Part shown: piece by piece, positions 21,185 through 31,805 of the stretch
Layout: every line of letters starts with the position of its first letter
Numbering within the stretch: position 1 is the first letter of the stretch
DNA from: Hippopus hippopus
Lineage: Eukaryota; Mollusca; Bivalvia; Cardiida; Cardiidae
Assembly (NCBI GenBank): GCA_946811185.2
Contig: OX328109.1
Span: forward strand, 1,860,001 to 1,924,000
Reading direction: 5' to 3'
Length of the DNA stretch: 64,000 bases
Program-made: the position numbers and the translations under genes
Notes under the pieces: generated by a model
Databases searched by the model: none
Seen by the model: only the letters and a program-made list of their open reading frames with translations
What the model was told of the DNA's origin: nothing

Positions 21185-21540
21185 AAAACTGTATCACTAG
21201 AATTATGAGTTCATGATGTGTTAATGAAATAGACCTACATGTATATATGTACTAAAATTTACATGAAGCCTATTCGCTCCTTTGACGGGAGTGTACTTTA
21301 CAAACGAAAAAATAGTTCAAAAGAAATTTACATAATGATTTTGTTTTGAATCTAAAGATGCTGAAAAAAATTTAGCTTTGCCATTATCGTCAATTTTGAC
21401 ATTTAATTTCACGACCATTTCTGTATCAGCAATGTTTGTTTGTTTTTTTCATAAAGGAGGCCTCCGATTACAAACTTTATTATCAAATACGGTACTATTT
21501 GCCCATCTCAAATGTGTGTTAAGATAAAAAAATTCGTAAT
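21185..21540 (-). repeat. R14 internal fragment, inverted
   Basis: Inverse of 18965-19265: shared blocks include ACATAATGATTTTGTTTTGA and GGTACTATTTGCCCATCTCA. No terminal repeats. Confidence 0.7.
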
Positions 21541-21776
21541 GGCTGCATTACGCTAGCAATAAGGACAGTTATGTGCTAAACACATCACTACCTGCAGATG
21601 AATTTCAGCTAGTAGGAAGACCATTTCGAAAATATTGTGACAAAAAGTGAAAATCTTCGCATTAAGCAGTTTCTCCTTAAACAAAAATTATAAAAAAAGG
21701 TATCAACATGATAAGTTAATAATGTTGGTACGTCTTTTTCATTAAGATATTTTCGGTCGCCTTTTGCAAACAATTG

Positions 21777-22038
21777 AGCCATGTTCTGGCAAAAGCGGGT
21801 TTAATGCAACTCCGTGATGCATGATACCAAGCACGTCACCATATAATTATGGATCCATAAACTCCATTTTGTAGAACAACCGACTGAATCATGAGGTAGA
21901 ATGGTCCTTGGACAAGCAGAAAATTTAACAATAGCTGAAAAATTCGACCCAGGTCATCCTGCGCGTTCTGTGTAGACTTACATCGGTCGATACTTTTTAC
22001 AGATACATAAAAAACCTTTTTCAAACAACGTGGCTCAT
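21777..22038 (-). repeat. M3 MITE, hairpin decayed
   Basis: GCCATGTTCTGGCAAAAGCG to AACAACGTGGCTC; central hairpin largely lost. Confidence 0.8.
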
Positions 22039-22046
22039 TTATTTTT

Positions 22047-22259
22047 TTAACTCTTTCAACGCCAAATAAATAAACTCGACCTCTTTCGACGGCTCTAAAA
22101 ACAATCCATTGAAACTTACAAAGATTTTGATTGTATAGGCTTGACTACACAAGCGGACGGTATAGATCAAAGATCAGACTGCACGTTCTGTGCAGTCTGA
22201 TCTTGATCTATGCCGTCCGCAAAAGTCACTATTTTCGTCTATGGCAGCGAAAGGGTTGA
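22047..22259 (+). repeat. M2-related MITE with different arms
   Basis: TTAACTCTTTCAACGCC left and GCAGCGAAAGGGTTGAA right form an inverted pair. The central hairpin is M2-type (GATCAGACTGCAC..GTGCAGTCTGATC), flanked by a longer stem CGGACGGTATAGATC / GATCTATGCCGTCCG. Confidence 0.75.
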
Positions 22260-22519
22260 AAGGAAGTTTCGAGGTAATAACAAAACCATCCTAAAAATGC
22301 AAATTACTTAATTATGGGAAACAGGGAAATAATCATGCATTTTTACTCCTTTTTGGTGGCATTGTCGAAAACATCTGGCTTTTACGAACAGCACAGACCA
22401 AGATCAGGGTCAGCATACACCGTATTTTCAACACTATTGGAGTCATATCTAGGCACTCGGTGCACCAGTTCATTCTTTTCTGGAGTTTTTCTTTTACGCA
22501 TGATATTCTTTCCAAGCAA

Positions 22520-22632
22520 CACTGTTTTCTACTCTTTCATAGGCGATTTTCACTATTTGAGCCACGTTTTATTTGTCGTCTGCAAATGCTTTCGATTCAA
22601 ACAAGTACGAAAATATGTTGTTTGGTAAGGAG
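22520..22632 (+). repeat. M1 MITE, right half
   Basis: CACTGTTTTCTACTCTTTCA to TGTTGTTTGGTAAGGAGA; abuts an inverted M1 copy. Confidence 0.65.
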
Positions 22633-22952
22633 ATGACGACAAAATTTTAGACTTGTCCAAATTAAGGATTACGACTCCTAGCTCATCGGTAAATATCGTG
22701 TAACATCGACGTTTTTCGTAAATGCTATTCGGCCAGTCTCGGCAGCTTCCGTCTTTTAATATGAGAGTTAGGGGGCCGTGGACCTTGAAAGCATTTGCAC
22801 GCAACAAATTAATATTGCAGCAATGACTGGATTTGTCTTTAAAAGATTAGCAAACATTGTGGGAAAGGAGAAAATGCTGGTTACCAGCAATGTGTTGAAA
22901 AACTTTCTTCTTCCGGGTCATTAAAACTCGGGATTGTGTGGTAAAGGGCCAA
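22630..22952 (-). repeat. M1 MITE interrupted by R8
   Basis: GACGACAAAATTTTAGACTTG, then R8 (22662-22785), then the rest with left hairpin arm GAGAAAATGCTGG and right end GGGATTGTGTGGTAAAGGG. Part of the right hairpin arm is deleted. Confidence 0.75.
22662..22785 (-). repeat. R8 repeat nested in M1
   Basis: Inverse of 30693-30809: GACTCCTAGCTCATCGGTAA, GTAACATCGACGTTTTTCG, GGCCAGTCTCGGCAGCTTCC. Confidence 0.75.
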
Positions 22953-23328
22953 ATGCCTGGAATTCTCAATCGAAAAACACTAAATGTTTGTAGCCTTCTC
23001 CAACCTTTTTTTCACGTCAGCAAAGAGAATTCCAGCAGTTTTTTCAAGCCTCTAAGAGCTAAAACAATTGAAGACTGCAGAAAATCCATTTACTACACCA
23101 TTTAAAAAACAAAACAAAACAAACAAGCAAAAAATAAACAAAGAAATTATAATCACAATGAGAAATGATTCCGCAAGGAACGAAAAATATGCCAACAAAT
23201 TCAAAGCTTTTACGAAATTTCCGATTCAGTGATTTACCGATGGCTTTGAGACTATGAGAGAGAGAGAGAATTCCAAAAGTTTGCCTTTTTTTGCAGTCCA
23301 ATTAGTGTGACAAATTTCCAGGGCACTA

Positions 23329-23558
23329 TTAAACCCTTCACTACCCAATCTTGAGTTTTACCGACCCTGAAGGTGAAGGTATTTGAAAACATGGTGGGAA
23401 AAGGAGAAAATGCTGGTAACCAGCATTTTCTCCTTCCCCCACCATGTTTTTGACCCTGTCAAAAAACTTTTGTTCATTTGTATCACTTTTCAAATTTGCC
23501 GTCTGCAGATGCTTTCAATTTGGAAGAGTCCAGAATTTGTCGTTTGGTAAAGAGTTAA
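23329..23558 (+). repeat. M1 MITE
   Basis: TTAAACCCTTCACTACCC to GGTAAAGAGTTAA; hairpin arms GAGAAAATGCTGG and CCAGCATTTTCTC perfect. Shares its last TTAA with the next copy. Confidence 0.92.
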
Positions 23559-23757
23559 CCCTTTACCAAACGACAAAATTTTAGAATCTTTCAAATTTAA
23601 AGCATTAATTTTAGTAATGATATATCAGTTACAGTTAAGTGGTGGAAATTGTCTCTGAAAGGGCAGAAAACAACGTGGGAAAAGAGAAAATGCTGGTTAC
23701 CAGCATTTTCTCCTTTTCCCACAATGTTCTTAAAAAGCCTTCTTCTTCATGGTCGCT
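23555..23757 (-). repeat. M1 MITE, abutting head to head
   Basis: TTAACCCTTTACCAAACGAC start at the shared TTAA; hairpin perfect; cut at CATGGTCGCT by an S-C SINE. Confidence 0.88.
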
Positions 23758-24113
23758 GCCCGGCCGGGTATCTCAGTGGTTAGCGTATCTTACTCGTGAC
23801 CTGGTGCTTGCGAGTTCGACACTCGGTTGAGGCAAACATTTTTTTTTGGCGAATTTTCGCCTCTCATCTCTCATCGATGTGGAAAAAGTAGTCAGTGACT
23901 TGGATAGAAAGTTGTTTCAGTACTGGTGTGAGAAAGCCAGGAAACATATGCGTAGGTGCATTAACCGCTGTGATATGACCTTAGCTGTTAAAACAGTGTT
24001 ACACTGCGTTGGTGTAAGAAAGCCAGGAAACACATGCGTAGGTACACTGACCGCCGTGATATGACCTTAGCTGTTAAAACGGCGTTACACTGCAATACAC
24101 ACAAAACAGACAA
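23758..24113 (+). mobile_element. S-C SINE with duplicated body
   Basis: tRNA-like head GGTATCTCAGTGGTTAGCG and GCGAGTTCGACACTCGG. An 86-bp body unit is tandemly doubled (23925-24010 and 24011-24096). Confidence 0.82.
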
Positions 24114-24210
24114 AACCCTCGTGGTGGGTAAATTTCGGCGTTGTGTGGCGAAAGTTTTAAAGGAAGGAAAAAAGCAAACAGGGAAGCCACATGCAAAGAA
24201 AATTAGTTTT

Positions 24211-24747
24211 GAGCCACGCTCTGGCAAAAGGGGACTTAATGCATCTCCATGATGCATTATACCTAGCATGTCATTACATAAATATGGGCCGAGCCCCGGT
24301 AGCTCAGTCGGTAGCGTGCAGGACTTGAGAACAGGGGGTCGTGGGCCCGATCCCTGGCTGGGCCAATTCCTTTCCGAGGATTGATTATAGTCATTACCAC
24401 AGGATTTATTCCTCTCCCACCGCTGACCATTGTTTCGACGATGGCTATGTGGGAAAGCAGCCAGTGGCTTTGGAAAGAAGATTATGCTGAGTACTGGTAA
24501 AAGAGACTCCAGGAAAGCATGGATAGGTGCACTGGCCGCCGCTATATACTTGAAATAATGTTGAAAACGGCGTTAAACACCATACAGTTAATCAACATAA
24601 TTATGGATCCATAAAATCCAGTTTGTTTAACAACCGACTGAATCTGGAGGTAAACTGGTCTTTCGGTGTGCAGAAAATTGCAGGCTGACATGAATCGATA
24701 CTTCTCTTGCAGATGCATTAAGTCACCTTTTCACAGGGCATGGCTTA
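24211..24747 (-). repeat. M3 MITE carrying an S-A SINE
   Basis: GAGCCACGCTCTGGCAAAAG to CACAGGGCATGGC, split by S-A at 24288-24594; hairpin partly deleted. Confidence 0.85.
24288..24594 (+). mobile_element. S-A SINE, full length
   Basis: Box A TAGCTCAGTCGGTAGCG, box B-like GGGCCCGATCCCTGG, and tail CAGTTAATCA. Flanked by ACATAAATATGG (24276-24287) and ACATAATTATGG (24595-24606), a 12-bp duplication with one change. Confidence 0.88.
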
Positions 24748-24987
24748 TTCTTTTAGCACTGAATTTTGTCAAACAGGCTTGATTACAAAATTTATTCGTC
24801 ACTTGAATTCTTCCTGATCTTTCTTTGTTGCAGAACGAATATTTTTTTGAAACTTTTTTTTTTCTAGTTTTGTAAGGTCGTTGATCGCCATTTTCAACTT
24901 TATTTCAGTTAGGTTGCGATGGCTGGTGCACTATCCATGTCTTCCCGGGGGCTGGGGTGGTGTTTCTTGGCGGCAGTGACGTAAACA

Positions 24988-25200
24988 TTAATCCCTAGGC
25001 TGTTAAGCGCGACTCAAAGACCTTTCGTGGACAGTGCAGATCAAGATCAGACTGCACAGAACGTGCAGTCTGATCTTGAAGGTACACTTTCCGATTAGAA
25101 AATATTTTATTTCGAAGAAATACATCTGAAATGGCATCATTCAGGTTTTTACGATCGACTTGAAAGTTTCATTTCACTCATTCAGTAGGATATGGTGTAA
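24988..25200 (+). repeat. M2 MITE
   Basis: TTAATCCCTAGGCTGTTAAG start; perfect hairpin; right end CATTCAGTAGGATATGG. Confidence 0.85.
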
Positions 25201-25275
25201 AAATGCATTCTGAGTTCATTTTTTTTTTTCTCAGTATAATAGTTTCCATGACACACGTTCTGATTTGCATTTGAA

Positions 25276-25617
25276 TTAACCCTGTACAAAACGACAAAAT
25301 TTTAGCGTGATCCAAACTAAACACATTTGCAGGCTACTAAAGAAATGTGGATCACATGATGAATCTTGTCTTTGAAAGGGTAGAAAACATTGTGGAAAAA
25401 GGAGAAAATGCTGGCTACCAGCATTTTCTCCTTTTTCCACAATGTTTTCAAAAGCTTTTATATCTCAGGGTCGTTTAAACGACTAAAGAAAGGTGGATCA
25501 AATGATGACCTTGTCTTTGAAAGAGTAGAAAACATTGTGGGAAAAGGAGAAAATGCTGGCTACCAGCATTTTCTCCTTTTTTCACAATGTTTTCAAAAGC
25601 TTTTATATCTCAGGGAT
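25276..25617 (-). repeat. M1 MITE with internal tandem duplication
   Basis: TTAACCCTGTACAAAACGAC start. The central ~143 bp, hairpin included, is doubled in tandem (about 25333-25475 and 25476-25617). Ends in GGGATTGTGTAAC and an A20 run. Confidence 0.85.
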
Positions 25618-25644
25618 TGTGTAACAAAAAAAAAAAAAAAAAAA

Positions 25645-25740
25645 TGCAGGAATCCAGAATTTTCTCCATTTTCCATAATTCTTTCTACCCTTTCAAATAC
25701 GAATCCCGTTCTTTGAGCCGCACTTTATCTCAATTTAGGT
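25645..25740 (+). repeat. M1 MITE fragment
   Basis: CAGAATTTTCTCCATTTTCC to TTTATCTCAATTTAGG, the right half of a + copy. Confidence 0.45.
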
Positions 25741-25844
25741 TAGTCTGAATTTCTTTCAACTGGAGTTCAGTTTTTAGACGGGAACATTATAATGGACCCT
25801 ACATATTCAAAATCAGCGTAAACGGGTGCAAGAAGGTTTTTACC

Positions 25845-26069
25845 TTAAGGATAGGGCACCCTAACGAGATTCTTGTAACATCGCACTTGAAATCATCGCC
25901 GAAAAAACGTACGGGTTCGGCTTAAGACTCGGGTAGTCCGTAATCGATCGGCCGATACACGCTGATTCCCAGCATCGACTACGGTTTACCCGAGTCTTTG
26001 CCGAATCCGTACGATTTTGGCGATGAAAGACGATGTTACACGAATCCTATTAGGATGCCTTATCCTTAA
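25845..26069. repeat. M6 long-palindrome MITE
   Basis: TTAAGGATAGGGCACCCTAA to its inverse, with inner arms CGGCTTAAGACTCGGGTA.. and ..TACCCGAGTCTTTGCCG around a GATCGGCCGATA centre. TTAA at both ends; shares its right TTAA with M1. Confidence 0.85.
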
Positions 26070-26296
26070 TTTTTTACCACATCACAAAATTTTAGATTCG
26101 TCCAAATTAGACACATCTGCAAATGACAAATCAGATATGTCTCCATTGATGAAACCCGTCTCAGAAATGATAGAAAACATTGCGGAAAAAGGAGAAAATG
26201 CTGGCTACCAGCATTTTGTTCTTTTCTCACAATGGTTTCAAAAGCTTTATTTCTCAAGGTCATTAAAACCCGGGATTGTGAGGTAACGGCCTAAAG
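26066..26296 (-). repeat. M1 MITE
   Basis: TTAATTTTTTACCACATCAC to GGGATTGTGAGGTAACGG; hairpin slightly decayed (CCAGCATTTTGTTC). Confidence 0.85.
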
Positions 26297-26413
26297 TAGG
26301 CTACCTCTGCAATTTTGAGCATTTTGGGAATTAAACTTTTACACCACCCCCCTTCTCAATTAAGACAGAACTCAGATTTTCTGGAAGGAAACACTTCAAT
26401 GGACATATTTTTA

Positions 26414-26623
26414 TTAAGGATAGGCCACTCTAATGCGGGTTCCTGTAACATCGCCTTTCATCGCCAAAAAACGTACGGATTCGGCTAAGACTCGGGTAAT
26501 CCGTAATTGATCGGCCGATAGATGCTGGTTCCCCGCATCGATTACGGATTACCCGAGTTTTAGCCGAATCCGCACGATGAAAGGCGATGTTACACGAATC
26601 CTATTAGGGTGCCCTATCCTTAA
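26414..26623. repeat. M6 long-palindrome MITE
   Basis: TTAAGGATAGGCCACTCTAA to AGGGTGCCCTATCCTTAA; arms GTAATCCGTAATTGATCGG and GCATCGATTACGGATTAC. The 100-bp flanks at 26300-26410 and 26665-26760 resemble each other. Confidence 0.85.
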
Positions 26624-27046
26624 AAAGTCCGCGTAAACGGGCGTAAGAGGGACGTCATAATTTTCCAAAGTACTTCTGCAACCTTGAGTATTTTGGGAAC
26701 TAAACTTTAAATACCTCTCCCTCCTCAATAACGAGAAGTGTCTAAATTTCTGAGACATCGTTTTTATGGCATTTTGATAGATCTATCCGACCATTAGTCT
26801 GAGACAAAACAAAAAGAAAAAACAACTCGTAATGAAGTGTTTTGCCATCAGACAATATAATGAAGAGTTCTAGACAATTATGTCTTCATCAATCCTTCCT
26901 AAGTTGGCCGCCATGATATCACTGAGATAATGATTGAAATAGAGAATATTTTATTTCATGCTCTGCTGTAGTTTATCGAGAAATAACGGAGGAATATTTT
27001 TCGATATTTCATGGTTATGACCAGTGAAAGAAACGATTTTATTTTC

Positions 27047-27235
27047 TAACTCTTCAATTGAAGGCAAAAATAGTAGTTCCCGCGCACAAGTTACCTAGGT
27101 AAACAGCGCGTGCAAATCAACCAGATGGAAATATGACGTAATTTTCCCTACATTTCTCGCGCTGTACGTAATATTGTAATACGTTGTCATGCGGAGGGGG
27201 TACGTCAAGGGGAATTACCGAAAACAACTACATCG
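27047..27235 (+). repeat. R18 repeat
   Basis: TAACTCTTCAATTGAAGGCA, then TAGTTCCCGCGCA and TTACCTAGGTAAACAGCGCG recur at 59194-59355. Confidence 0.65.
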
Positions 27236-27284
27236 GAATTTGATGTAAGTCCCCCCTCAAAAGGTGCATGAAATAAAATAGACA

Positions 27285-27436
27285 TTTTTTTTTTTTTCGG
27301 TGAAAGATCGAAATTTATTTCATCACGTGCATATCATCGGTAATATTTTCACTCATGGCTACGCCACTCGTGAAAATATTACTGATGTTGGTCACTCGAT
27401 GAAATAAATTTCGATCTTTCACCGAAAAAAAAAAAA
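27285..27436. repeat. Long hairpin around a T/A tract
   Basis: TTTTTCGGTGAAAGATCGAA..ATTTATTTCATC is followed by its inverse after about 70 bp; the loop side also pairs (GGTAATATTTTCAC / GTGAAAATATTAC). A third arm copy lies at 27455-27520. Confidence 0.75.
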
Positions 27437-27520
27437 CCCCAAATATCCTCTACATGTATTTATTTCATCGAGTGAACTTCATCGGTAATATTTTCACGAG
27501 TGGCGAAGCCATTATTTTTA

Positions 27521-27612
27521 ACCTATCAGAAGTTGTGTTACTTTCAAATTTAGAAAATCATGTAATACAAGACTATGAATGTTCTAAGGAATGGTTGGTC
27601 AATACGAACCCA
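27521..27612 (+). repeat. M5 MITE, right half
   Basis: CCTATCAGAAGTTGTGTTAC to GGAATGGTTGGTCAATACG. Confidence 0.6.
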
Positions 27613-27728
27613 TGTCACAATGACTATAATCAATCCACGGAATGAAATTCGCGGAGTTGGGTGATTCGAACCAGCGTCCCCCTGTTTTCAAGTCCTGTGC
27701 GTTATCGACTGCGCTACCGGAGCTCGGT
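27604..27728 (-). mobile_element. S-A SINE head
   Basis: On the minus strand GAGCTCCGGTAGCGCAGTCG and box-B-like GGTTCGAATCACCC; the body stops after about 125 bp at the M5 scrap. Confidence 0.7.
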
Positions 27729-27932
27729 CGAATCTTTGAGGAGAAGGATAGAATAATCTTCGTAAGAACTGTATGTGACATATGTCATCATAGAATGTTT
27801 CCAGAAACATAGAGACAAAAATATTCATATCCGGAACTGACATATACAGATCTGATTGCCTGTCAGTTTGTTGCTAAATATAGTAACTGTCAAGTGTTGT
27901 ATGACATGTAAATTGCAAAACACACCCTCTTA

Positions 27933-28083
27933 TTCCTCAGGATGCTAAGCGCGACTCACTGACCCTTTGCGGACAGCGTAAATCAAGATCAGACTGCACA
28001 GAACGTGCAGTCTGATCTTGGATCTACACTGTCCGACAAGGAGATATCTTTCCTCCAAAAATACCTTTCAAACAGCAATATAT
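27933..28083 (+). repeat. M2 MITE, right end cut by M3
   Basis: GGATGCTAAGCGCGACTCAC; perfect hairpin at about 27986-28030; stops where M3 begins. Confidence 0.82.
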
Positions 28084-28277
28084 ATGAGTCGTGCTCTGGC
28101 AAAAGGGGGCTTAATGCATCTCCGTGATGCCTTGTACCAGTGAAGCCATCACATATCTATGGATCCATAATAGCTACTTTTGTTAAAAACTGACTCAATT
28201 ATGAGGTAGACTGGTCCTTGGACACACAGAAAATTTACCAATAGCGAAAAGTTTCGACCCAGGTCAGCCTGCGCGGA
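28084..28277 (-). repeat. M3 MITE, cut at hairpin centre
   Basis: GAGTCGTGCTCTGGCAAAAG to CAGGTCAGCCTGCGCGGAC; second hairpin arm and right end missing. Confidence 0.8.
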
Positions 28278-29013
28278 CAAAAAATGCAGCTTAAGTTATT
28301 TAAAGTCGAGAAAACTGTGGAAATACTTAGATTTACTCCCTATATACTGTTTCACTCTAATTTCGATGTACATGTCACAGAGCTATCTTCTTGTGTATGT
28401 GCACATTTCAAACCGAACTACATCTGTAAACATGGACCCGTGAATGGTATATAGATTGTTCAAAGGTGATGATGCAGAATACATATTTGTCTTTCATTCG
28501 TTTTATGCGATAAATAGAATCTCATATAAGTGTTTATGTATTATCAATTTTATTAAAACTCGATGACTAAAATGTTTATGATGTCCGCAGAGGCTCGCGT
28601 TATATAATTCTAGTCAACTCGTTTGATAAAAAAGATAATACATAAACACTCATGTCAGATCCTCTATGTTGAACGCGACGTAAAACACCATTCAATAAAA
28701 GGATTTATTTAGCAATCTAACAATAGGAACCCTCTCTATAATCGAATTGGAAAATCTATTTACTTTTCCAATTATATGAATGGGTCCTCAACTAAGATGG
28801 GTATGACTCTCGCTATGCAAATATGTCTGCTAGAAAAACAGGAAATATTTTCTTTATGCAAACTGAATCACATTGATTAATATTCCCTGCTCCTCTTGAA
28901 TTGAAATCATTAGGCTGTGTTTTTTTTTTCCCAAGCCCTCGAAATATATGTAGAGTACAAATAAATAACAGGACTGCTTATGAAAGGTTTTGCGTGACAA
29001 AATTTTTTCTGTG
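28278..29013. other. No recognised feature
   Basis: AT-rich. A loose inverted pair (TAAGTGTTTATGTATTATC near 28528 and ATAATACATAAACACTCATG near 28645) may be a decayed MITE. Confidence 0.45.
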
Positions 29014-29309
29014 ATTGATTGATTGATTGATTGATTATTCGATCGACTGACTCATTGATTGATTGATTGATTGATTGATCTTTAACGCCATTTTCATTAT
29101 TATTTCAGTTATATCAATGCGGCCAGTACACCTATCCATGCTCTCGTGAAGTTTCTTTTCACCAGGAGGGTATACTACGCATAACATTCTTTCCAAGCCA
29201 CTGGCTTCTTTCCAACATAACCATCGTCATAACAATGATCTGCGGTAAGAGAGGAATGGACCCTGTCTCAATAGCTATCATCAAACCGCGGAAAGAAATT
29301 TGCTACTGG
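29014..29309 (-). mobile_element. S-A SINE, head missing
   Basis: (GATT)n, the inverse of the AATC tail, then the inverted body with CGGCCAGTACACCTATCCAT and CCGCGGAAAGAAATTTG; joins an M3 piece. Confidence 0.75.
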
Positions 29310-29462
29310 TTAATTTTCTGCAAGTCAAAGGACCATTCTACCTCAAGATCAGCAATTTGTTCGACAAAACGAATTTAATGACTCAATAATTATGTGATGA
29401 CTTGCTATGTATAATGCATCAGGAACATGCATTAAACCCCTCATTGCCAGCGCATGGCTAAT
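29310..29462 (+). repeat. M3 MITE, right half
   Basis: TACTGGTTAATTTTCTGCAA to TTGCCAGCGCATGGC. Confidence 0.7.
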
Positions 29463-29613
29463 GCGTGTTATAATCCTATGTATATTAGGCCAGAGGCCTG
29501 TAATACGAATAAAATGTTGAGTAGAGTTGAATGTTACTTGGAATTGCTGGTAAATACCTACCCTGATCTCAGTTGTATGCTGGGATATCTTGATTCCAGT
29601 TTCATTATAAATA

Positions 29614-30105
29614 AGCCAAGCTTCGGCAAAAGGGGGTTTAATGGATCTCTTGCAACACGCGAAAAGGGGCATTCGGACATTTGCGTAAAGTGCCGTCTCG
29701 GATTAGCCTGCGCGGACTGCGCATGCTGATCCGAGAAGGCACTTTACGACTACATTAGATTTTGTGCTACAGTAAATTTGCACGAAACAGAAAATTACAT
29801 AAAAACGGAACGTGCCGTCTCGGATTAGCCTGTGCGGACTGTGCAGGCTGATCCGAGACGACACTTTACGCAAATGTCCGAATGTCCCTTTTCGCGTGTT
29901 GCAGACCTTATAATATTAAGGATCTATAAAATCCATTTTGTCTAATAACTGGCTAAATCCAGACGTAGAATGGGTCCTTTCAAACGCAGAAAATTTACTA
30001 AAAGCAAAAAGTTTCGACACAGGTCAGCCTGCGCGGACTGCGCAGGCTGACCTGGGTCGATACTTTTTGCAGATGCATTAAACCTCCTTTTCACAGAGCA
30101 TGGAT
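29614..30105 (-). repeat. M3 MITE carrying an M4
   Basis: AAGCCAAGCTTCGGCAAAAG start; M4 at 29650-29907; rest with perfect hairpin (AGCCTGCGC, GGACT, GCGCAGGCT) and end CACAGAGCATGG. Confidence 0.85.
29650..29907 (+). mobile_element. M4 double-hairpin MITE nested in M3
   Basis: TTGCAACACGCGAAAAGG to its inverse CGCGTGTTGCAGACC; two hairpins (near 29690-29750 and 29813-29870) joined by a 50-bp unique linker. Confidence 0.88.
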
Positions 30106-30265
30106 CATAATATAAAATAGCTGAACAATAAAAAAGACACGATGCGTATAATAGATTCTAATAAAAACCACGTGCGCTCTGTTTGATGGATTATAAAAGA
30201 ATTCGAGGGAATCAGTATACATTACTTTTCTCCCTTTAAGCACCTTTCACAACTAAAGTTGCCTT

Positions 30266-30342
30266 CGTGGCCAGTGTATAGATCAAGATCAGACTGTACA
30301 AAATGTGCAATCTGATCTATGATCTACACTGTCCGCTTATTC
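30266..30342 (+). repeat. M2 hairpin only
   Basis: CCAGTGTATAGATCAAGATC to GATCTACACTGTCCGC; arms partly decayed. Confidence 0.65.
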
Positions 30343-30381
30343 TATGACATTCTTGTCAAAAGTTACCTTCAATATTTGTGG

Positions 30382-30449
30382 GTAAAAGTCAAAAGTGCTG
30401 GCTCCTTTTCCGCCAATGTTTTCAAAATCCTTCATTCTCAAGGTCATCA
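30382..30449 (-). repeat. M1 MITE fragment ahead of S-C
   Basis: GTGCTGGCTCCTTTTCCGCC to CATTCTCAAGGTCAT; cut at the same place as the M1 at 23757. Confidence 0.6.
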
Positions 30450-30692
30450 GTCCGGCAAGGTAGCTCAGGGGCAAGCGTATCTGACTAGTGACCTAGTGGT
30501 TGCGGGTTCGATATCTTGTGCGATACCTGGTCGCGGAAAACTTTCTTTCCAGCGATTTTTCGCCTTCCACTTCTGATGCATGTGAGATAAGTAGTCAGTG
30601 ACTTTGAAAGAGAGTCGTGTCAGTACTGGTGTGAGAAAGCCAGGAAACATATGCGTAGGTATACTGACCACCGTGATATGAACTAAGCTGTT
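30450..30692 (+). mobile_element. S-C SINE
   Basis: GGTAGCTCAGGGGCAAGCG and GCGGGTTCGATATCTTG head, body GAAAGCCAGGAAACATATGCG; single body unit; runs into R8. Confidence 0.8.
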
Positions 30693-30905
30693 AAAGTCTA
30701 CAGCCCCTAACTCTCGCATTAAAAGACGGAAGCTGCCGAGACTGGCCGAACAGCCTTTACGAAAACGTCGATGTTACACGATATTTACCGATGAGTTAGT
30801 GAGTCTACGGCCCCGAACTCTCATACTAAAAGACGGAAGCTGCCGATATTGGCCGAACAGCCTTTACGAAAACGTCGATGTTTACCAATGAGTTAGGGAC
30901 TTAGA
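30693..30905 (+). repeat. R8 repeat, two tandem units
   Basis: Units 30693-30809 and 30810-30905 share AAAAGACGGAAGCTGCCGA and CCTTTACGAAAACGTCGATG; inverse of 22662-22785. Confidence 0.8.
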
Positions 30906-31029
30906 CCTTAAAACAGCGTTAAACTCCAATACAAACAAATCTCAAGGCCATCAAATAACTATGGGTTTGTTTTGCAAATGGTTAAAAAAAAAATTAAAGT
31001 TAGTCAGTATACAAAATATGTTTATACCT

Positions 31030-31168
31030 TTACCCTTTACCTCGAAATCTCGAATTTTAACGACCCTGAGGAAGACAGTTTTTGAAAACATTGTGAGAAA
31101 ATGAGAAAATGCTGGTAACCAGCATTTTCTTTTTTTCCCTTAATGTTTTATACCCTTTGAATAAAAAA
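31030..31168 (+). repeat. M1 MITE, left half
   Basis: TACCCTTTACCTCGAAATCTC; hairpin arms GAGAAAATGCTGG and CCAGCATTTTCTT; right arm missing. Confidence 0.75.
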
Positions 31169-31805
31169 TACATGTACATGTATGTCTATTTTGGTTTCAT
31201 TTCTAAAACTTCAAATCGTGTTTATTCGGCACTCTACGGGTAACATTTTGGTCAGGCTCAAAGTTCTCTCTAAGATTTGTAGATTACATTTTAATAGTAG
31301 TTGAAAGGTTTACCATCTACAAATGGTTTCAAATCGATACCCATGAAACATCCGGTGCTTCCAGGGAGGCCCAGAGTTCGAGCGTCACTTGAAGCACAGG
31401 GTCTTTCGCTGTAGTTTCTTTAGGCAAGACACTCCAAAGCCCCAGCCTGGTGCTTGTGAGACCCAATACATGCATCGAATACGGATAAAATCGGACACTA
31501 CGGAAAAAAGCCGTATCTACAGAGTGTCAAATACGGTTCCAAATATGGTATGATGACGTAACAAGCGAGCGGACTACTTTCAGCTTGCTTGGTTTCTGAT
31601 TCGATTGGTCAAAATGTTACTTTCAAATATTTATCCGCCATACATAAAAATGGTTTTCATCTTCCTAAACGGTATTCGTTTATATATCTCACCATTCTTT
31701 TTAAAATGAAATTGTCCGTAATTGCATTAGCTGCTAGATTTTGAAGGTATGTGATAAAAGGAAAACAATGTTGTAGTAACTTTCCTTTGCTTTCATTTGC
31801 TTTTC
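31169..31805. other. No recognised feature
   Basis: No coding signal and no repeat of this window. Confidence 0.5.
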
